From: Catenaria anguillulae PL171
Taxonomy: Eukaryota; Blastocladiomycota; Blastocladiomycetes; Blastocladiales; Catenariaceae
Reading direction: 5' to 3'
DNA length: 64,000 bases
Assembly: GCA_002102555.1 (NCBI GenBank)
Contig: MCFL01000010.1
Location: 124,001-188,000, forward strand
The translations under genes and the position numbers were made by a program. Of the stretch, positions 33,160 to 44,731 are shown one piece after another; within the stretch, counting starts at the first letter, position 1; each line of letters opens with the position of its first letter. Under the pieces are notes generated by a model. That model worked only from the letters and a program-made list of their open reading frames with translations. It was not told where the DNA came from and did not search any database.

Positions 33160-34627
33160 GCCAGGAGCTGGGCAGGTGATTGGTGGGATTTCAGAGGATT
33201 GCATCGAGTCCAGGGCCATGTATGTGCATTCGTATTCTTTCCTCATCTGTGAATTATGATACAACATTGTACAATAATAGTCAAGGCACCGAAGCACAAA
33301 GCAAATACACGATCGCCTGGCTGCAGCCAACGGGCGTGTCGTCGATCGGTCGCGATGGCATGTTCCCACGTGGCGGCATGACATGAAGACAGCTCTGTCA
33401 TCGAGCCTCTCCTCGTCATTGTCATCGCCACCTCCGAATCCCGATCCGAATCGACCTCCACATCATTAGCAAGCACCCCCCCCCCCCCCCCCCGCGCATC
33501 GCGCGCCACGACCGCACTGTGGCAGATGTGCGCATGCTCCCGTAAGCTCGGTGCTCTCACTACAAGCGTGCGTGTTCGTTTCTTTGAGGACGAGGAATCG
33601 CCTCTGTTTGCTTGTCCTCACCCAAACCTGTTGCGATTGGAACAACATAACATGGAGCGATGTACACTCATTCGTACGACTTGCGACTCACTGCATTCCA
33701 CTTGCCGCAATTGTCTTGCACTTTTCGAAACGTATCTCACCCATCCCTGTCCGCCCCTAACCCTGTTTGTTCTGTATCCCTTGCCTTTCCCGTCTGCACC
33801 AACCCTCAGCCATTGGCCAACGCACAAGGATCACCAGCTCCGGTCATGATGCTGACAGGGTATCAGTCACCGATCAAACACTTTACGTTTTGATCGAGCG
33901 CTGCCACTTGGGGAAACCTGAAGCCGCCTCGACGATGAAATAGTGCAATGGCTTTCAAAGGCGACAGAACCAGAGAATTCACTTTGTTGCGTGGTCTCAG
34001 AATGTCTGATTGTGTTGTACCATGTATGTAAAATGGGTCAACGCAATGGATACGGTCATGAGTGTGTTTTCACGACATGGATGGGGACGTTAGTCACACA
34101 GATTCTCAAAGGTTCTTCCAGGCTCCTTCCCATAAATTGCACCTCTTTCCCTTTACCCCCCACGCGTTTGCAAGTTTGATCAATACAATCGAGTTGCTTA
34201 ATATGTTTTGTATATTTATCTACTGCATTTCAGCCTGTGGGACGAAGTTCGAGCTGGCGAACGAGGAATGAACAAAAGCAAGAGCGCTCTCCACACTCCC
34301 CCTGCACAAAAGACAGGAAAAGCGTGAATGCCTGTGTCAGTCTCGCCGAATGTACATGTGTCCCTCGATGACGATGACAGCCAAGTCGCTGAGGTTGCGT
34401 TCACATGCACATACAGTACCTGCTCCCTGTCACGGCTTTCCAGCTTGGCAAGGAAATGGTTCAGTCATGATATGCCTTGCTCCCCAAGCTCAATGTGAAC
34501 GACATTCAAAATGTGCGAGGAATCTTGATTACATGACTGAACAGGTGGGCAATGGCTGCAAAAATGATGCACAAACAAGAGGAGAAAAGACAAACAAAGA
34601 TACACGCGCGTACATACACACAATAAC
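33160..34627. other. Gap, about 1.5 kb
   Basis: No supported gene. Includes a homopolymer of 18 C (own entry). The right end is the 3' flank of the leftward PCNA gene. Confidence 0.5.
33476..33493. repeat. C18 homopolymer
   Basis: Eighteen consecutive cytosines on the plus strand, the longest G/C homopolymer noticed in the window. Confidence 0.9.
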
Positions 34628-35582
34628 TTACTCTTCGTCGTCCAACTTGGGCGCAAGGTAGAACCTGTAAAAAGATATGTTGCACAGTGTGCGTCAGTGC
34701 CAATTGAACTGTTGATAGGGCTGGTGTGAGGGGAAAAAAAAAGAGAGCGCACCGAATGTGACCCAACTCCTCATCCATGGCATACTCGACCAACAAGGGG
34801 ACATCGGCCGACATGGACAAGGACACTTGCGGAGCAAGCGATGCGGCCTTGGAAAACATCTTGAGGTACTTGAGCGAAAAGGCCAAATCCACGGGCTCCT
34901 CCAGGGCAATGGTGACATCCATGCCCTCCTTGTCGGCCGACTTTGATGACCGCAAGATCACATTGCCCGATCCAGACTCACCCTTGGACGTGAACTTGAT
35001 CGAGTCCTTGACCACGGAAATGCTCACGGTTTCGCCGAGCACAGTCATGTCGTTGCAGATGCGGGCAAACTCGGAGGAGGGCAGCGTGACTGTGGCCGAG
35101 TATTCGGTTTCGGGAATGCCGAGGTGCTCGGCGTCAACGTCCATGAGCTTGATGTCGAATTCAGAGATGCGCTCTGACTCTGTGAATGCAAGTGCATCGA
35201 TCCCCGGATCCGATCAGTGACATGAATGAATGACGTGGGGTAGACGGTGCGATGAATACGCACTGGGCGACTCAAAAGTCAAGTTCAAGACATCTGAATC
35301 CTCGGCGGCCTTGAGCGTCAAGATATCGTTGTTGTCGGCACACTTGAGGACCTTGGACAGTGTGCCAAAGTTGACACCGAGCGACATGGCGCGGTCGCAC
35401 CGGAAGGGGTCAAAGCCCTCGGACCGGAGGACAAGCGACACGAGAGCAACGTGGGACGTGTCCATGGCTTGCAGGGCAATGCCGGCGTCCGAGCAGTCGA
35501 GGTTGGCATCCGACACGAGGTCCTTGACGGCGTCCAGGATGCGCTTGAGGGTGACGGCGGTCGGGAGACGGGCTTCGAGCAT
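34628..35582 (-). CDS. PCNA: Proliferating cell nuclear antigen (PCNA)
   Basis: Homotrimeric sliding clamp that tethers DNA polymerases and repair factors in the nucleus. Three exons: 35264-35582, 34753-35179 and 34628-34664. Introns of 84 nt (GTGCGT...TTCACAG) and 88 nt (GTGCGC...TTTACAG) have matching phases, giving 260 aa (family 258-261). Start MLEARLP with [12 protein letters not shown]; the ring-interface and DNA-facing helices read [18 protein letters not shown] and YRCD-like [12 protein letters not shown]. The interdomain connector region has [19 protein letters not shown], visible only after splicing intron 1. The last exon is just 12 codons: the family C-terminus [20 protein letters not shown] and SGEFARI-like [11 protein letters not shown] are also typical. 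Confidence 0.97.
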
Positions 35583-35926
35583 AGTGGCGGCGGGCGGAGC
35601 GTTGGTGGGGATGATTTGCAGATACGTAGCTCTGTGTGTGCGTCAGTAAAATGCAAAGAGATCTGTCAAATTGCGAAGTGGGGACGTTGAAGTGATCGCG
35701 CGAGACATAAAGCGCCGACTGAAAACGTTTTTCATTTTCCTGGGAGCAGCCTTGGATCGGCGGCCCTTCTCACTTGTTGCTTTTCCAAAAGTGGGTGACT
35801 CACTGCTAAAAAAATGCAAGATCGCCCATTTTTCTGTTGTTTATTGACTACATCTTGTATTCAGCACCAATGTGGGGGCATGCAACCATCCCTCAAAGAT
35901 ACTAGGATACTAGGATTCAAGCAACC
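35583..35926. other. Gap, 344 bases
   Basis: PCNA promoter side plus the 3' flank of the acidic protein gene. No gene. Confidence 0.5.
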
Positions 35927-38900
35927 TCATTCATCCATCTCTGCACTTGCTCTGCTCCGCTTCAACCGATTCACCAACCCCATCACAAACGAGCCCAAGT
36001 AACCATTCTCGCCAACCTCCATCTCGGGCTCCTGCATCTCTTGCTCTTGCTCCTCATTCGCAGGCCCATGGCCGAGCTCGTCCAATCCTTGCCCGATCGA
36101 TCCAAACCCGTGGCGGAGCGCCGGTGCCAATCCCGATGCTGGTGCAATGTTCGCGGATGTTGAAGCACCCATGGAAGCGGGAGCCTGCGACCAAAGCGAG
36201 GTGTTAATGGATCCCGTGAAAAGCAGGCGCGGGCGCTTACTTGGCGGCGGTGAGGGCCATGCATACGTCGATGCTCGAAAAGGAGAGAGAGAGCGAGGTG
36301 GACGGCTGGTGGAGCTTGGAGCCGTCTCCGAGTCGTGTAGTGATGGTGCGGGCTCGGATGCGGCTGGACGCGGAGGAGATATGTGCAGGGGAACATTTTG
36401 TGTGATGAAGAAGTGAGGATGGGGTTGGACATGGTGAGCGGGATGTAGAGGCGAAGATCCGTGTTGTCGTTGCCCATCGTCATCGTCAGCTTCTTCCTCG
36501 CGCTCGGCTTCGTCATCGGACGATGACAACAATTCCACCACCTCTCGTTGGACGTGCCGAGGTGGCTCCTGCTCCGTGTCCATCAAGTCCTCTTCCTCTT
36601 CCTCTTCCTCCTCGTCATACGAATCACCTTGATCGTCCTGCTCTTCACCAAAGCTCCCATACTCTTCCTCTTCCTCATACTCTGCTTGATCTTGCTCAGC
36701 CGTTTGCTGCTGCGCATAAGTCTGCCCGTACTCGTGGCCATGCGACAACGGAGCATGTGCAAACGGCGACGATTCGTGGGTATCAAACGGTGACGGACTG
36801 GACGACCCGCCGCGATAATGCTGCTCCTGAGCATGCACGAATGGATTCTGCTCGTAGTAATGGTGCTGATGTTGCTCCTGCTGGGACTCTTGCAGGATCT
36901 GCTGCTGTTGCCAATAAGCGGCTACGGCCGACTGCACCGGCGACGGATGATGCCCAATGGCCGCTTGTGGGGCGCTCGGCCCATACCCGGGCAAGTATTG
37001 TTGGTCGGCATTCGGATCCGGTCCGTCATCGTCCTCATCCTCGCCCTCGTAAATGTCTGGATCGTACTCGTCCTCATATTCGTCTTGCTCCTCATCTGAT
37101 CCAACGTGCACATGCGCAGGCACCATGTACGAGGGTCGAATCGATTTGCCCGCAACGGCGCCAGCGTCCTCCACCTCATCATGGTCTTGCTCAGATTCGG
37201 ACGTGGCCGTCAAATCGTTATCGTCCACATACCCGCCGCGCTCATCCGCTACACTCGCCTCGTCCTGCTGCCTGTCGGAATCGTACTCGTCTTCCGGGTC
37301 AGATCCTGACGCCTCGTCGTCCGAGCTGTCGAGCAAATCCACCACCTCTGGCAGCCGCTTGTTGACTTGCAGCTGCTGGACGCTGGCACGTGACTGAGGC
37401 GGATGGGCCGCGCGGGTTGCCGCGTGAGCTGCTGCTGCCGCACGTGCCGCGCGCGCTTCGATATCGGCTTGAGCTTGCGCGGCGGCGGCCGCAATGGCCG
37501 CCTCTTGTGCGGCACGGACGGCCGGGTTGGACGAAAATGTAAATGTAGGCGGCGGCGAGGCTTGCGTGAATGATAAGGCGGCCGGTTCAGTGTCCGAGCC
37601 GTCGTCACTCGTGGTGTAATCTTGTTCATCTGAGCTGAGTTCCGGTTGAAGGTGGCTGTGGGCGTGCGGGTGGTCCAATTCGAGATCCGATGAGGCAAGC
37701 TCGTCAAAGTCGTCCAGATCGAGTTGCTGCTCCTCCTCGTCATGATCGCACAGTTCCTCGTCCGCGTGTGCGCGCGCTCGGCGGTGGGCCAATTCGTCCT
37801 GCTGGTACTCGATGTCACTCGATCCAAACTCTACCGGCGATTCGCGCTCGATTTGGGTGTGCGTATCCTCTTCCTCTTCCTCTCGTGGCTCGTCCTCCTC
37901 GGACCAATCCCCTTTGTCCAGATCGTCGCCAAACCATTCCGCTGCGCTCCATTCATCATCCGCATCCCCGGTCTGCCTGTCGTCCTCCGAACTCATCGGG
38001 TCCACAACCCCCGTTGGCTCCACGGGCAACGAATCCACGTCACTCGAATACCCACCAGACGCGTCCGCAAGCAGCTCTTCGTCATCATCCAAGTCCATCA
38101 AGGACGGCTGCGCCGTGACCACGTCGCTTGAATATCCACCTACGTCGGGCATGGACTTGTCGTCCTCGCTGACACCCGCCTCGTGCATGATTGCGTGCAA
38201 AGGATCCGAGTCGTCTGCATGCGTGGGTTGTGCCTCAACATCGCTTGCCGCTTGCGCATGCACGCCCAAGTCGACGGCCGCCCGCGACTTGCCCATGTCG
38301 TGGTCGGTGGCTTGATCACATGCGGCTGCATATGCGCTTGATTCGTGCCCACTCGACTCTTGCGCGCCTGGGTGCGTGGCGTCTGTCATGAGCGATCCCG
38401 TCGCGTCGTAGGGTGCACCTTCGCGCTTGGTCGCAGTTGCAAGGCTCGCATCCGGTGCGTGCGTGAACCAAGCGCCGAGTGGCGACGCCGTAGTCGCAGA
38501 CATGGGCGAAGCCGCCGGAAAGCCCGGCGCGGCAGATGCGGGAGTGGGTGGTGGATTGGCGAGACCCCATGAGATGCGGGGAAGAGCAGGTGCGGCAAAT
38601 GTGAACGAGTGTGCTGGCGAGCGGGAGATTGCGGATGGCGGTGGGGAGGGCGAGCGTGGCTTGGCAGGAGACGTTAGGGCGGCGGTAGATGATTTAGAGT
38701 CTTGTGCGTGAAGGTCCATGTTGTCGTCGATTGAATCCGTGGCAGGCTCTTGCGCTTGATGCACAGGCAATGGCGACGGCGATGTCGATGGGGAACGGTT
38801 CCGAGGCGACGAGGCACTGCCGGGATCAACGGGCAGATTCAGTTGTTGTGAGTCAATGTCCATGTCGTGGGCTTCGTCGATTGAGCTCTCGGACCAATTC

Positions 38901-40332
38901 TCGTCCGACAATTGCACAGCCGACGCCTCTTCTGGATCCGGCTCCGCGCCGGCCTCTTGCATGTGAGTATCTTTCTCCAAACCCTCAGGCGGTGCATCCA
39001 CATCCATGGCATCGACTTGATCATCGGCTGGACCCGATTCTTCCTCAACGAGCTCCGATTCGGTATGTACCAAGTCGGGGACCACATCACCCTCAACCGG
39101 CGACTCGCTGCCATCCTGCCCCTCCTCTGATCTTCCGCTTGCATCCGCTCGTGGGTTCGTTTCGTCATCGCCCACGCCCACGTCCCGTGACGGCGTCGAT
39201 CCGGTGGTCGATGGCGAATGCGTGCCCTCAGCAGGGGACACTTGGTGCGGTGATCGATCGCAGCCATCAAGCGACGCACCTGGACTTGCTATTGCCCGTG
39301 GCGGATCTCTGCGAGCGCTCGTCGGCGTTGATGGTTGCGCCGTGAGCGCTTGTTGCGGAGGGGATGATGGCCGTGCAGTTGTTGGCGACGATGCGCTCGC
39401 CTCGCTCGATTCCGACGGACTGGCGCTGTGCCCGCGACGAGTACGGCCAAAAGGGACGGGCGTCATGTCGCCAGTCGCGACATGCACACGTTGCCGAGTT
39501 GCCCGTGGCGTTGCTAGGTCAGACTCGTCGTCTGGGTGTGTTGCCGGGGGCGGCGAGACGGTGGTGATGCGTGCAAGAGCTGGGCGCCGGCGGGTGGCGC
39601 GGGTTGGAGACGAATTGGCGGGTCGAGGGGTTGCGAGCAGGTCCGTTGATGCGGCCGCGGGTGGTGACCGGGAGCGCACGGATGGAGAGGACGGGCTGGT
39701 GGGTGTAGATGAAGAGCGGTTGAGGTGCGTCTATCCGTGGATACCACAATACACAGGCAGTGTCAGAGTCCGTCTTGGTCAATGAAATGCATGTCGTGGG
39801 TATCATGAAGCACCTTGGAAGCAGCCGTGGAAAGCGGCGATGCATTGACTCGAGCACTCAAGACGGCCGCCGTGGGACTGGGCGTCGACTTGAGCGCCAG
39901 CCGCAACGACCGCCGACGGGTGGGTGTGCTTGCCCCTGAGCTGCTTGACGCTTGACTGGTGGCATCCTGGGCGGCTTCGCCCGCATCGGCAGAGACTGCC
40001 GGCGAAGCAAGTGCGAGTGCGGCTGCAGATGCAGCAGAGCGGCGGCCGTGGCGAGTCGGCGTTGTGGGTGACGACGGAGAAGGGGAAGCGGATCGTCGGG
40101 CCCTGGCGCTGCTAATGCTCACCGAGGACGGCGTGGGTGTTGGAGTGCGGGCACCAGCGTCATCGTCACTGTCACTGTCGTGATCCGCGGCGGACGAGCC
40201 GTCCGGACGGCTGCCGTCAGCCGAAGATGGACTGGCGGGCGATGCGGGCGTCTCGGGAGCGTCCGCGGCATCGGAGGCGGCGGCCTGCTCGGCCGTGGCC
40301 TTTGGCTTAGCGTTGCGTTTGCGCGGTGACAT
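35927..40332 (-). CDS. Large acidic low-complexity protein with two SUMO-interaction motifs
   Basis: Two exons (39814-40332, 35927-39730) joined by an 83-nt intron (GTGCTT...GGATAG, branch CTGAC) give about 1440 aa. The N-terminus is basic (MSPRKRNAKPKA; TPTRRRSLRLALKS). The rest is dominated by Ser, Asp, Glu, Pro, Ala and Gln, with long acidic runs. Two near-identical motifs, VVDLLDSSDDEA (about 37310-37350) and VVELLSSSDDEA (about 36510-36545), are classic hydrophobic-core-plus-acidic SUMO-interaction motifs. A Lys/Arg patch (SKRPR) lies near the C-terminus. These suggest a nuclear, SUMO-reading scaffold, but no enzymatic domain is visible. A helical Ala/Gln stretch (about 37430-37520) may be a coiled coil. 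Real gene likely; function unknown. Confidence 0.65.
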
Positions 40333-40928
40333 GGCAGGATACTGATTATTGACCTCGTTATTGATGCTTACTCAACAGTTGCCTGGCTGGTCAACACTGT
40401 GAATAGCCCCATCCTCCCGTGTCCGATGCCGCTCGCTCTCTCTCGCCACCGCTGGGCTCACTCGCCAGTCCGGAACCGACCCTTCTGGATCCTTGACCAC
40501 ATCCAAAACATAAAGCAGCAAGCCGGGCACGGCTGCCCACCCTTGAGAAACCGTGCCGCGTCCATGATCCGTCCTTGGGCGCACTCCGGCACATACGGCT
40601 TCCAAGCCTGGTTCAGCTAATGTTCGCTGGCGTTTTTCTCTTGTTCCTTTCTCACTCTCTCAAGACTCAGGCAAGTGAGTGTGGGAGAACCACACACAGC
40701 ACAGCAAGACCACAAAGGGCCAAATGCGAGCTCTGGCCACGCAAGGACCAAGAGCTCGGAGATTGTGATTTGGGAAGTAAAATACCCGGGCTCGTTCTCG
40801 TCTCGCCCATATTGATGTCATGTATCAATCAAGTGACCCAACACACACACCAACGTGAACCGACAATGCAAAAACGGGCTTCGGGACAAAACCCCAAGGG
40901 CACGTGCAGAGCGAGCTGAAATATGAGC
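40333..40928. other. Gap, 596 bases
   Basis: Promoter side of the acidic-protein gene and the eL22 3' flank. Short frames only. Confidence 0.5.
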
Positions 40929-41360
40929 TTACTCGTCGGCCTCCTCGGCAGCCTGGTCAATGTTGAAGTAACGGAGCTGGAACGAGTTGCGGTCCGAGGC
41001 AACCACACGGAGCCAGTCACGGAGCTGGTACTTCTTGAGGAACTTCTTGGCAAGGTACTTGACGTAACGCTTGGAGAAGGGCACGGTCGAGGTAACAGTC
41101 ACCTTGGAGTCGCCATCGCGGGCAATCTTGACAGCCTCGCCGAGGTTGTTGGTGCGGCCGTTCACCTTGAAGCGGTCGTGAAGGAACTTCTCGAAGGCAG
41201 CGGCATCGAAAATCTTGTCCGAAGCGGCCTGGGCGCAGTCAAGGGTCACCTTGTAGATCTTGGGGGTCTGGTTTTGCAGGGACCAGAGTGCGAGGTCAGC
41301 ACAGGAAACAGTGGACGAGGCGGCCGTGGGAAATAGAAATCAACGTACTTGGGGAGCCAT
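40929..41360 (-). CDS. Cytosolic 60S ribosomal protein eL22
   Basis: Large-subunit ribosomal protein. Two exons: a 12-base first exon (41349-41360, MAPQ) and 40929-41267. The 81-nt intron has donor GTACGT, branch CTGAC and acceptor ACCAG. Product 116 aa, normal for eL22. Typical features: TLDCAQAASDKIFDAAAFEKFL, VNGRTNNLG, VTSTVPFSKRYVKYLAKKFLKKY, LRDWLRVVASDRNSFQLRYFNI and an acidic tail EEADE. The very short first exon just after the ATG is a common ribosomal-protein gene structure. Confidence 0.96.
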
Positions 41361-41753
41361 TTTTGGGGATGGTTGGGCAATGACGTGTCCTCGATATTGG
41401 GTGGGAGAAGGAACCTGCAATCCTTGCCAAGATCACCCCAAGCATGTTTGCCTTGTTGGGTCCATTTGCTTGTCGTGTGGAGTTGTTTGGGTACAGATCG
41501 AAGTACCACACAATGCGTCACGTGCACTGTTGCCACGACCCACCCATAGTGCCGATCTGACGGGATGAACGCGTCTCAGTGTCTCAGTGAAAGTGTCTCA
41601 CCGACATGTTTTGCTTTCCACAATAAAAGCTGCAGCTGCAGCTGTGGCAACGTGGAGGTACAAATATCTGGCCTCATCCTCTCAATCGCAAGCCTCCTCA
41701 CTCTGACCATGCATCCAAGCATACGCACTAATCTAACCAAGTACACACGCACA
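41361..41753. promoter_or_regulatory. Divergent intergenic region, 393 bases
   Basis: Lies between the leftward eL22 gene and the rightward small gene and so should carry both promoters. A CTGCAGCTGCAGCTG stretch (about 41630-41645) is a PstI/PvuII-type short repeat. No proven motif. Confidence 0.4.
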
Positions 41754-42101
41754 ATGTCGGACCAACAACAGCAACAGCAATCCAAGCAGCACTCGGCCTC
41801 GTCGACGACGGTGCCAGTGGCCCACAAGGAAGTCCACCCGGCGGCCTGGTCCAAGGCGCTCAACCAAGCCGAAAACTCGGAACGCGACTCGTCGTTGCGC
41901 CATTCAACCCGGGTCCAAGACAAAGCTCACAAGGTGGCCGAGCTCGTCAAGCAAGCCGAGGGCGGGTCGCAAGTGCAGGTACAAGTCACGGACGACGGGA
42001 TTGCCGTGGGAAACGTCAAGTTGCAGCACACACCGGGCGGAAAGTGCGAGTTGGCGCACGAGCATGGAAGCGGGTGTGCCGAGTATGGCGCGCATGAATG
42101 A
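41754..42101 (+). CDS. Small hydrophilic protein, 115 aa, unknown
   Basis: Start taken at MSDQQQQQQ, after an untranslated-looking leader; an upstream in-frame ATG at 41565 would add Cys/Leu-rich residues. The protein is hydrophilic, rich in Gln, Ser, His and Glu, with a helical centre (DKAHKVAELVKQAEGG) followed by a short beta-like stretch (QVQVQVTDDGIAVGNVKL) and a His/Cys end (CELAHEHGSGC). No family recognised. Coding status is supported by codon-like composition and ATG context only. Confidence 0.45.
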   Translation: MSDQQQQQQSKQHSASSTTVPVAHKEVHPAAWSKALNQAENSERDSSLRHSTRVQDKAHKVAELVKQAEGGSQVQVQVTDDGIAVGNVKLQHTPGGKCELAHEHGSGCAEYGAHE

Positions 42102-42625
42102 CGGTGCCTGGGCCAAAGATTGCCGGATCGAGAAACAAGAAACGATCCTGGTTGAGTCTGAATGTCTTGTATATTTCCATTCCTTTTCCAAATGTTGAGA
42201 GCAACGACTCGGAGGGTTTCGTTTTTGTCATCTGAAGTCGGTTCTTACCTGTTCATTTTACGTCCGTCTACTTTTGACCATTACCAATGTGGTCCATATC
42301 CCGCCACGGGGAAAAGCTGATTCGTTGCATGTGTACCTCAGCTGAAGGAAGGATTTCAACAAAGGGCCGGAAACGCATGCCGGCGCCATACAACTCGCAA
42401 CGGCCTGCCAACCGTCGGGCGGCGCCTTTCGCGATTTGGAACAGAGTTCGAGAAGAGCTCCGAAGTTGACTGGGCGGAAGCGGGGCTGCCTGTCATCAGC
42501 ACGACAAACGATCCAACATCAGTCATTTGAAATAAGTAAGTAACAAATCTTGAATGCCACACAATTCAATACCTGAATCGACCTACATATCGCATTTTCA
42601 AATCCATACCACCAATCTTTCACCA
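42102..42625. other. Gap, 524 bases
   Basis: Between two rightward genes; AT-richer at 42530-42600 just before the EF-1alpha-like start. No gene seen. Confidence 0.5.
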
Positions 42626-44355
42626 ATGTCATCTACAGCACACGCCGCTGGCCATGCCGCGGCCACTTCTCACGCATCTGCCATCACGGCTGCCTCCGCT
42701 TCTGGCGCTGGCACCACCGACACGGCCAAACCGGTCCTCAACGTGATCGTCATTGGCAACCTCGAATCAGGCAAGTCCACAACGACCGGCCACCTCGTCT
42801 TCAAGTGCGGCACCCTGTCGCCGGAAACCCTCGCCGCCTTCCACGCCGCCGACCCGACCCGGTCGCCCACGTCCACTTCGTCCCCCCACACTTCTTCCAT
42901 GCCGTACTCGTGGCTCATGCAGCGCATCATGGCCCTGAAATCCTCCTCTCCGAACGACTCGTCTGCCGATGTCGACGTGCACCCGGATCAAGCCAAGTTT
43001 GCCACGCCCAAATACTCGGTGCACGTGATTGATGTGCCGGGGCACCGCGACTTTGTAGCCAACCTTATCACGGGCGCCACGCGCGCAGACATGGCCGTGC
43101 TGGTCGTGTCTGCTGTGCCCGACGAGCCCGCGCGCCAGGCCATGTTGAGCGGGCAGGGCGAGACCTTTGAGCACGCCATGCTGGCGTACACGCTGGGCAT
43201 CAAGCAAATTGTGGTGGCCGTCAACAAGATGGACCAGGTCGGGTGGGCTCAGGATAGGTTTGTGCAGACTGTGGGCGATGTCACGGGCATGTTGAAGCGA
43301 ATTGGGTACAATATCAAGACGGTCCCGTTTGTGCCCATCAGTGGCGCCACAGGGCATGGGCTCATGGATGCGCAGACACAAGTCATGCCGTGGTTTACTG
43401 GGTGGAAGCGTGAGGGAAAGACGGGTGACAAGACTGGTAGGACTTCTATTTTTTTCTTATCCTTTGGTCGGGGGCCGGTGAAGGACATGGAAGCTTAACA
43501 CTTTATCACCGGCGTGGTGTAGGAATGTCGTTGGTTGCCGCGCTCGATGCGACCGACCCACCGCGCAAACTCGCAGACAAACCACTCCGCATTTCCATCC
43601 AGGATGTGTACAAAGTGTCGTCCATCGGCACCATGCCCGTTGGCCGCGTCGAGGCAGGCATCCTGCGCCCGGGGATGTCGATCCGGTTTGCCCCGGGGAC
43701 TGCCACAGGCACCGTCACCTCGGTCGAAGCACGCCGCGACTCTGAGCCCAAATCGTCCGCGTCCGGCAGTGTTCACGGATCGAGCGACTCGGTGTTCACA
43801 CCCTGTGTGCCGACACTCGAAGCCATGCCTGGCGATAACGTTGGGTTTGGCGTCAGTAATATTTCAATCCGCGACTTGCGCCGCGGATACATTGGGTCGG
43901 ACGCATCCGATCCGGAATCCATGGCGTACGAATCCGTGTCATTCACGGCACACGTGGTGGTGATGCCGACCGCAGGCACGCAGTCGGTGCAAGCCGGCGA
44001 CGAGCTTGTCATGGATACACATACGGCCCACGTGACGGTCAAGATCTCGGATATTTTGGCGCGCGTGGACCGGCGGTCTGGGCAGATGGTTGAAGAGACG
44101 CCCAAGCAGGGGCTCAAGGCGGGCGATGCCGCCGTCATTCGGTGTACGCCTGCAAAGCCCTTGTGCGTCGAGCCGTTCTCAGAGTATCCTGCATTGGGCA
44201 GGTTTGCACTTCGGTCGAGCAATCGGCATACCGTGGCCGTGGGCGTGGTCAAGAGCGTGGAGAAGCGGATGGACGACGGGCGGGTGGTGACGTATCCCAA
44301 GCGCAAGCAGCCTGGAGCAGCTGCGACGGCAGTACCCATCACTGGGTCACCGTGA
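42626..44355 (+). CDS. Divergent EF-1alpha-like translational GTPase
   Basis: Two exons (42626-43436, 43523-44355) with an 86-nt intron (GTAGGA...GTGTAG) give 547 aa, against about 460 for EF-1alpha. GTPase motifs: G1 GNLESGKST (residues 44-52; EF-1alpha has GHVDSGKST), G3 DVPGHRDF (136-143), G4 NKMD (200-203), G5 SGA (239-241). EF-1alpha-like signatures include HAMLAYTLGIKQIVVAVNKMD and YNIKTVPFVPISG. Domains 2 and 3 follow (RISIQDVYKVSSIGTMPVGRVEAGILRPGM; FSEYPALGRFALR). The switch I block with the GITI motif and its Mg-binding threonine is missing and replaced by a Ser/Pro-rich linker (about 78-125). It is therefore probably a specialised paralogue rather than the main elongation factor; Hbs1 or eRF3 fit less well. 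Confidence 0.88.
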
Positions 44356-44731
44356 GCATGAGGGTGGATCTCGATGGGTTGATATTGAATTTCAGAGCAT
44401 GCAGCTCGTTTTTCGTTCTTTTGTTTCATTCTTTGTTTTTCTCATCTATTCCCATGTCTCCGGTTTGTTCTTTATGTTTTCTTATTGTTATCATACAACA
44501 TCCATTTCCTAGCCCACTCATCCTCGATGCTCAGAGGACTGAGCGCCCACGTCTCGTCAACGTCAATCGCCACGTCGACGGCTGACCGCCTCTGAATGTG
44601 CCAATGCCCGATCGAATCCGCCATGTATTTATGTGTTTTAACACTCTCTTCACAGATTCACAGCTCATGCAATGTAACGCACATGCTCAAAGACACAAAA
44701 TGAGCTTGCCCGATCCACTGTTTGCCTCCCC
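44356..44731. other. Gap, 376 bases
   Basis: 3' flank of the EF-1alpha-like gene and promoter of TM9SF. T-rich at 44405-44500. No gene. Confidence 0.5.

Noticed and set aside
36185..36240. Intron-like GTAAGC...CGCAG inside the acidic SIM protein
   Set aside because: Its 56 nt is not a multiple of three and removing it shifts into a worse frame, while the unspliced frame keeps the same acidic composition to a stop.
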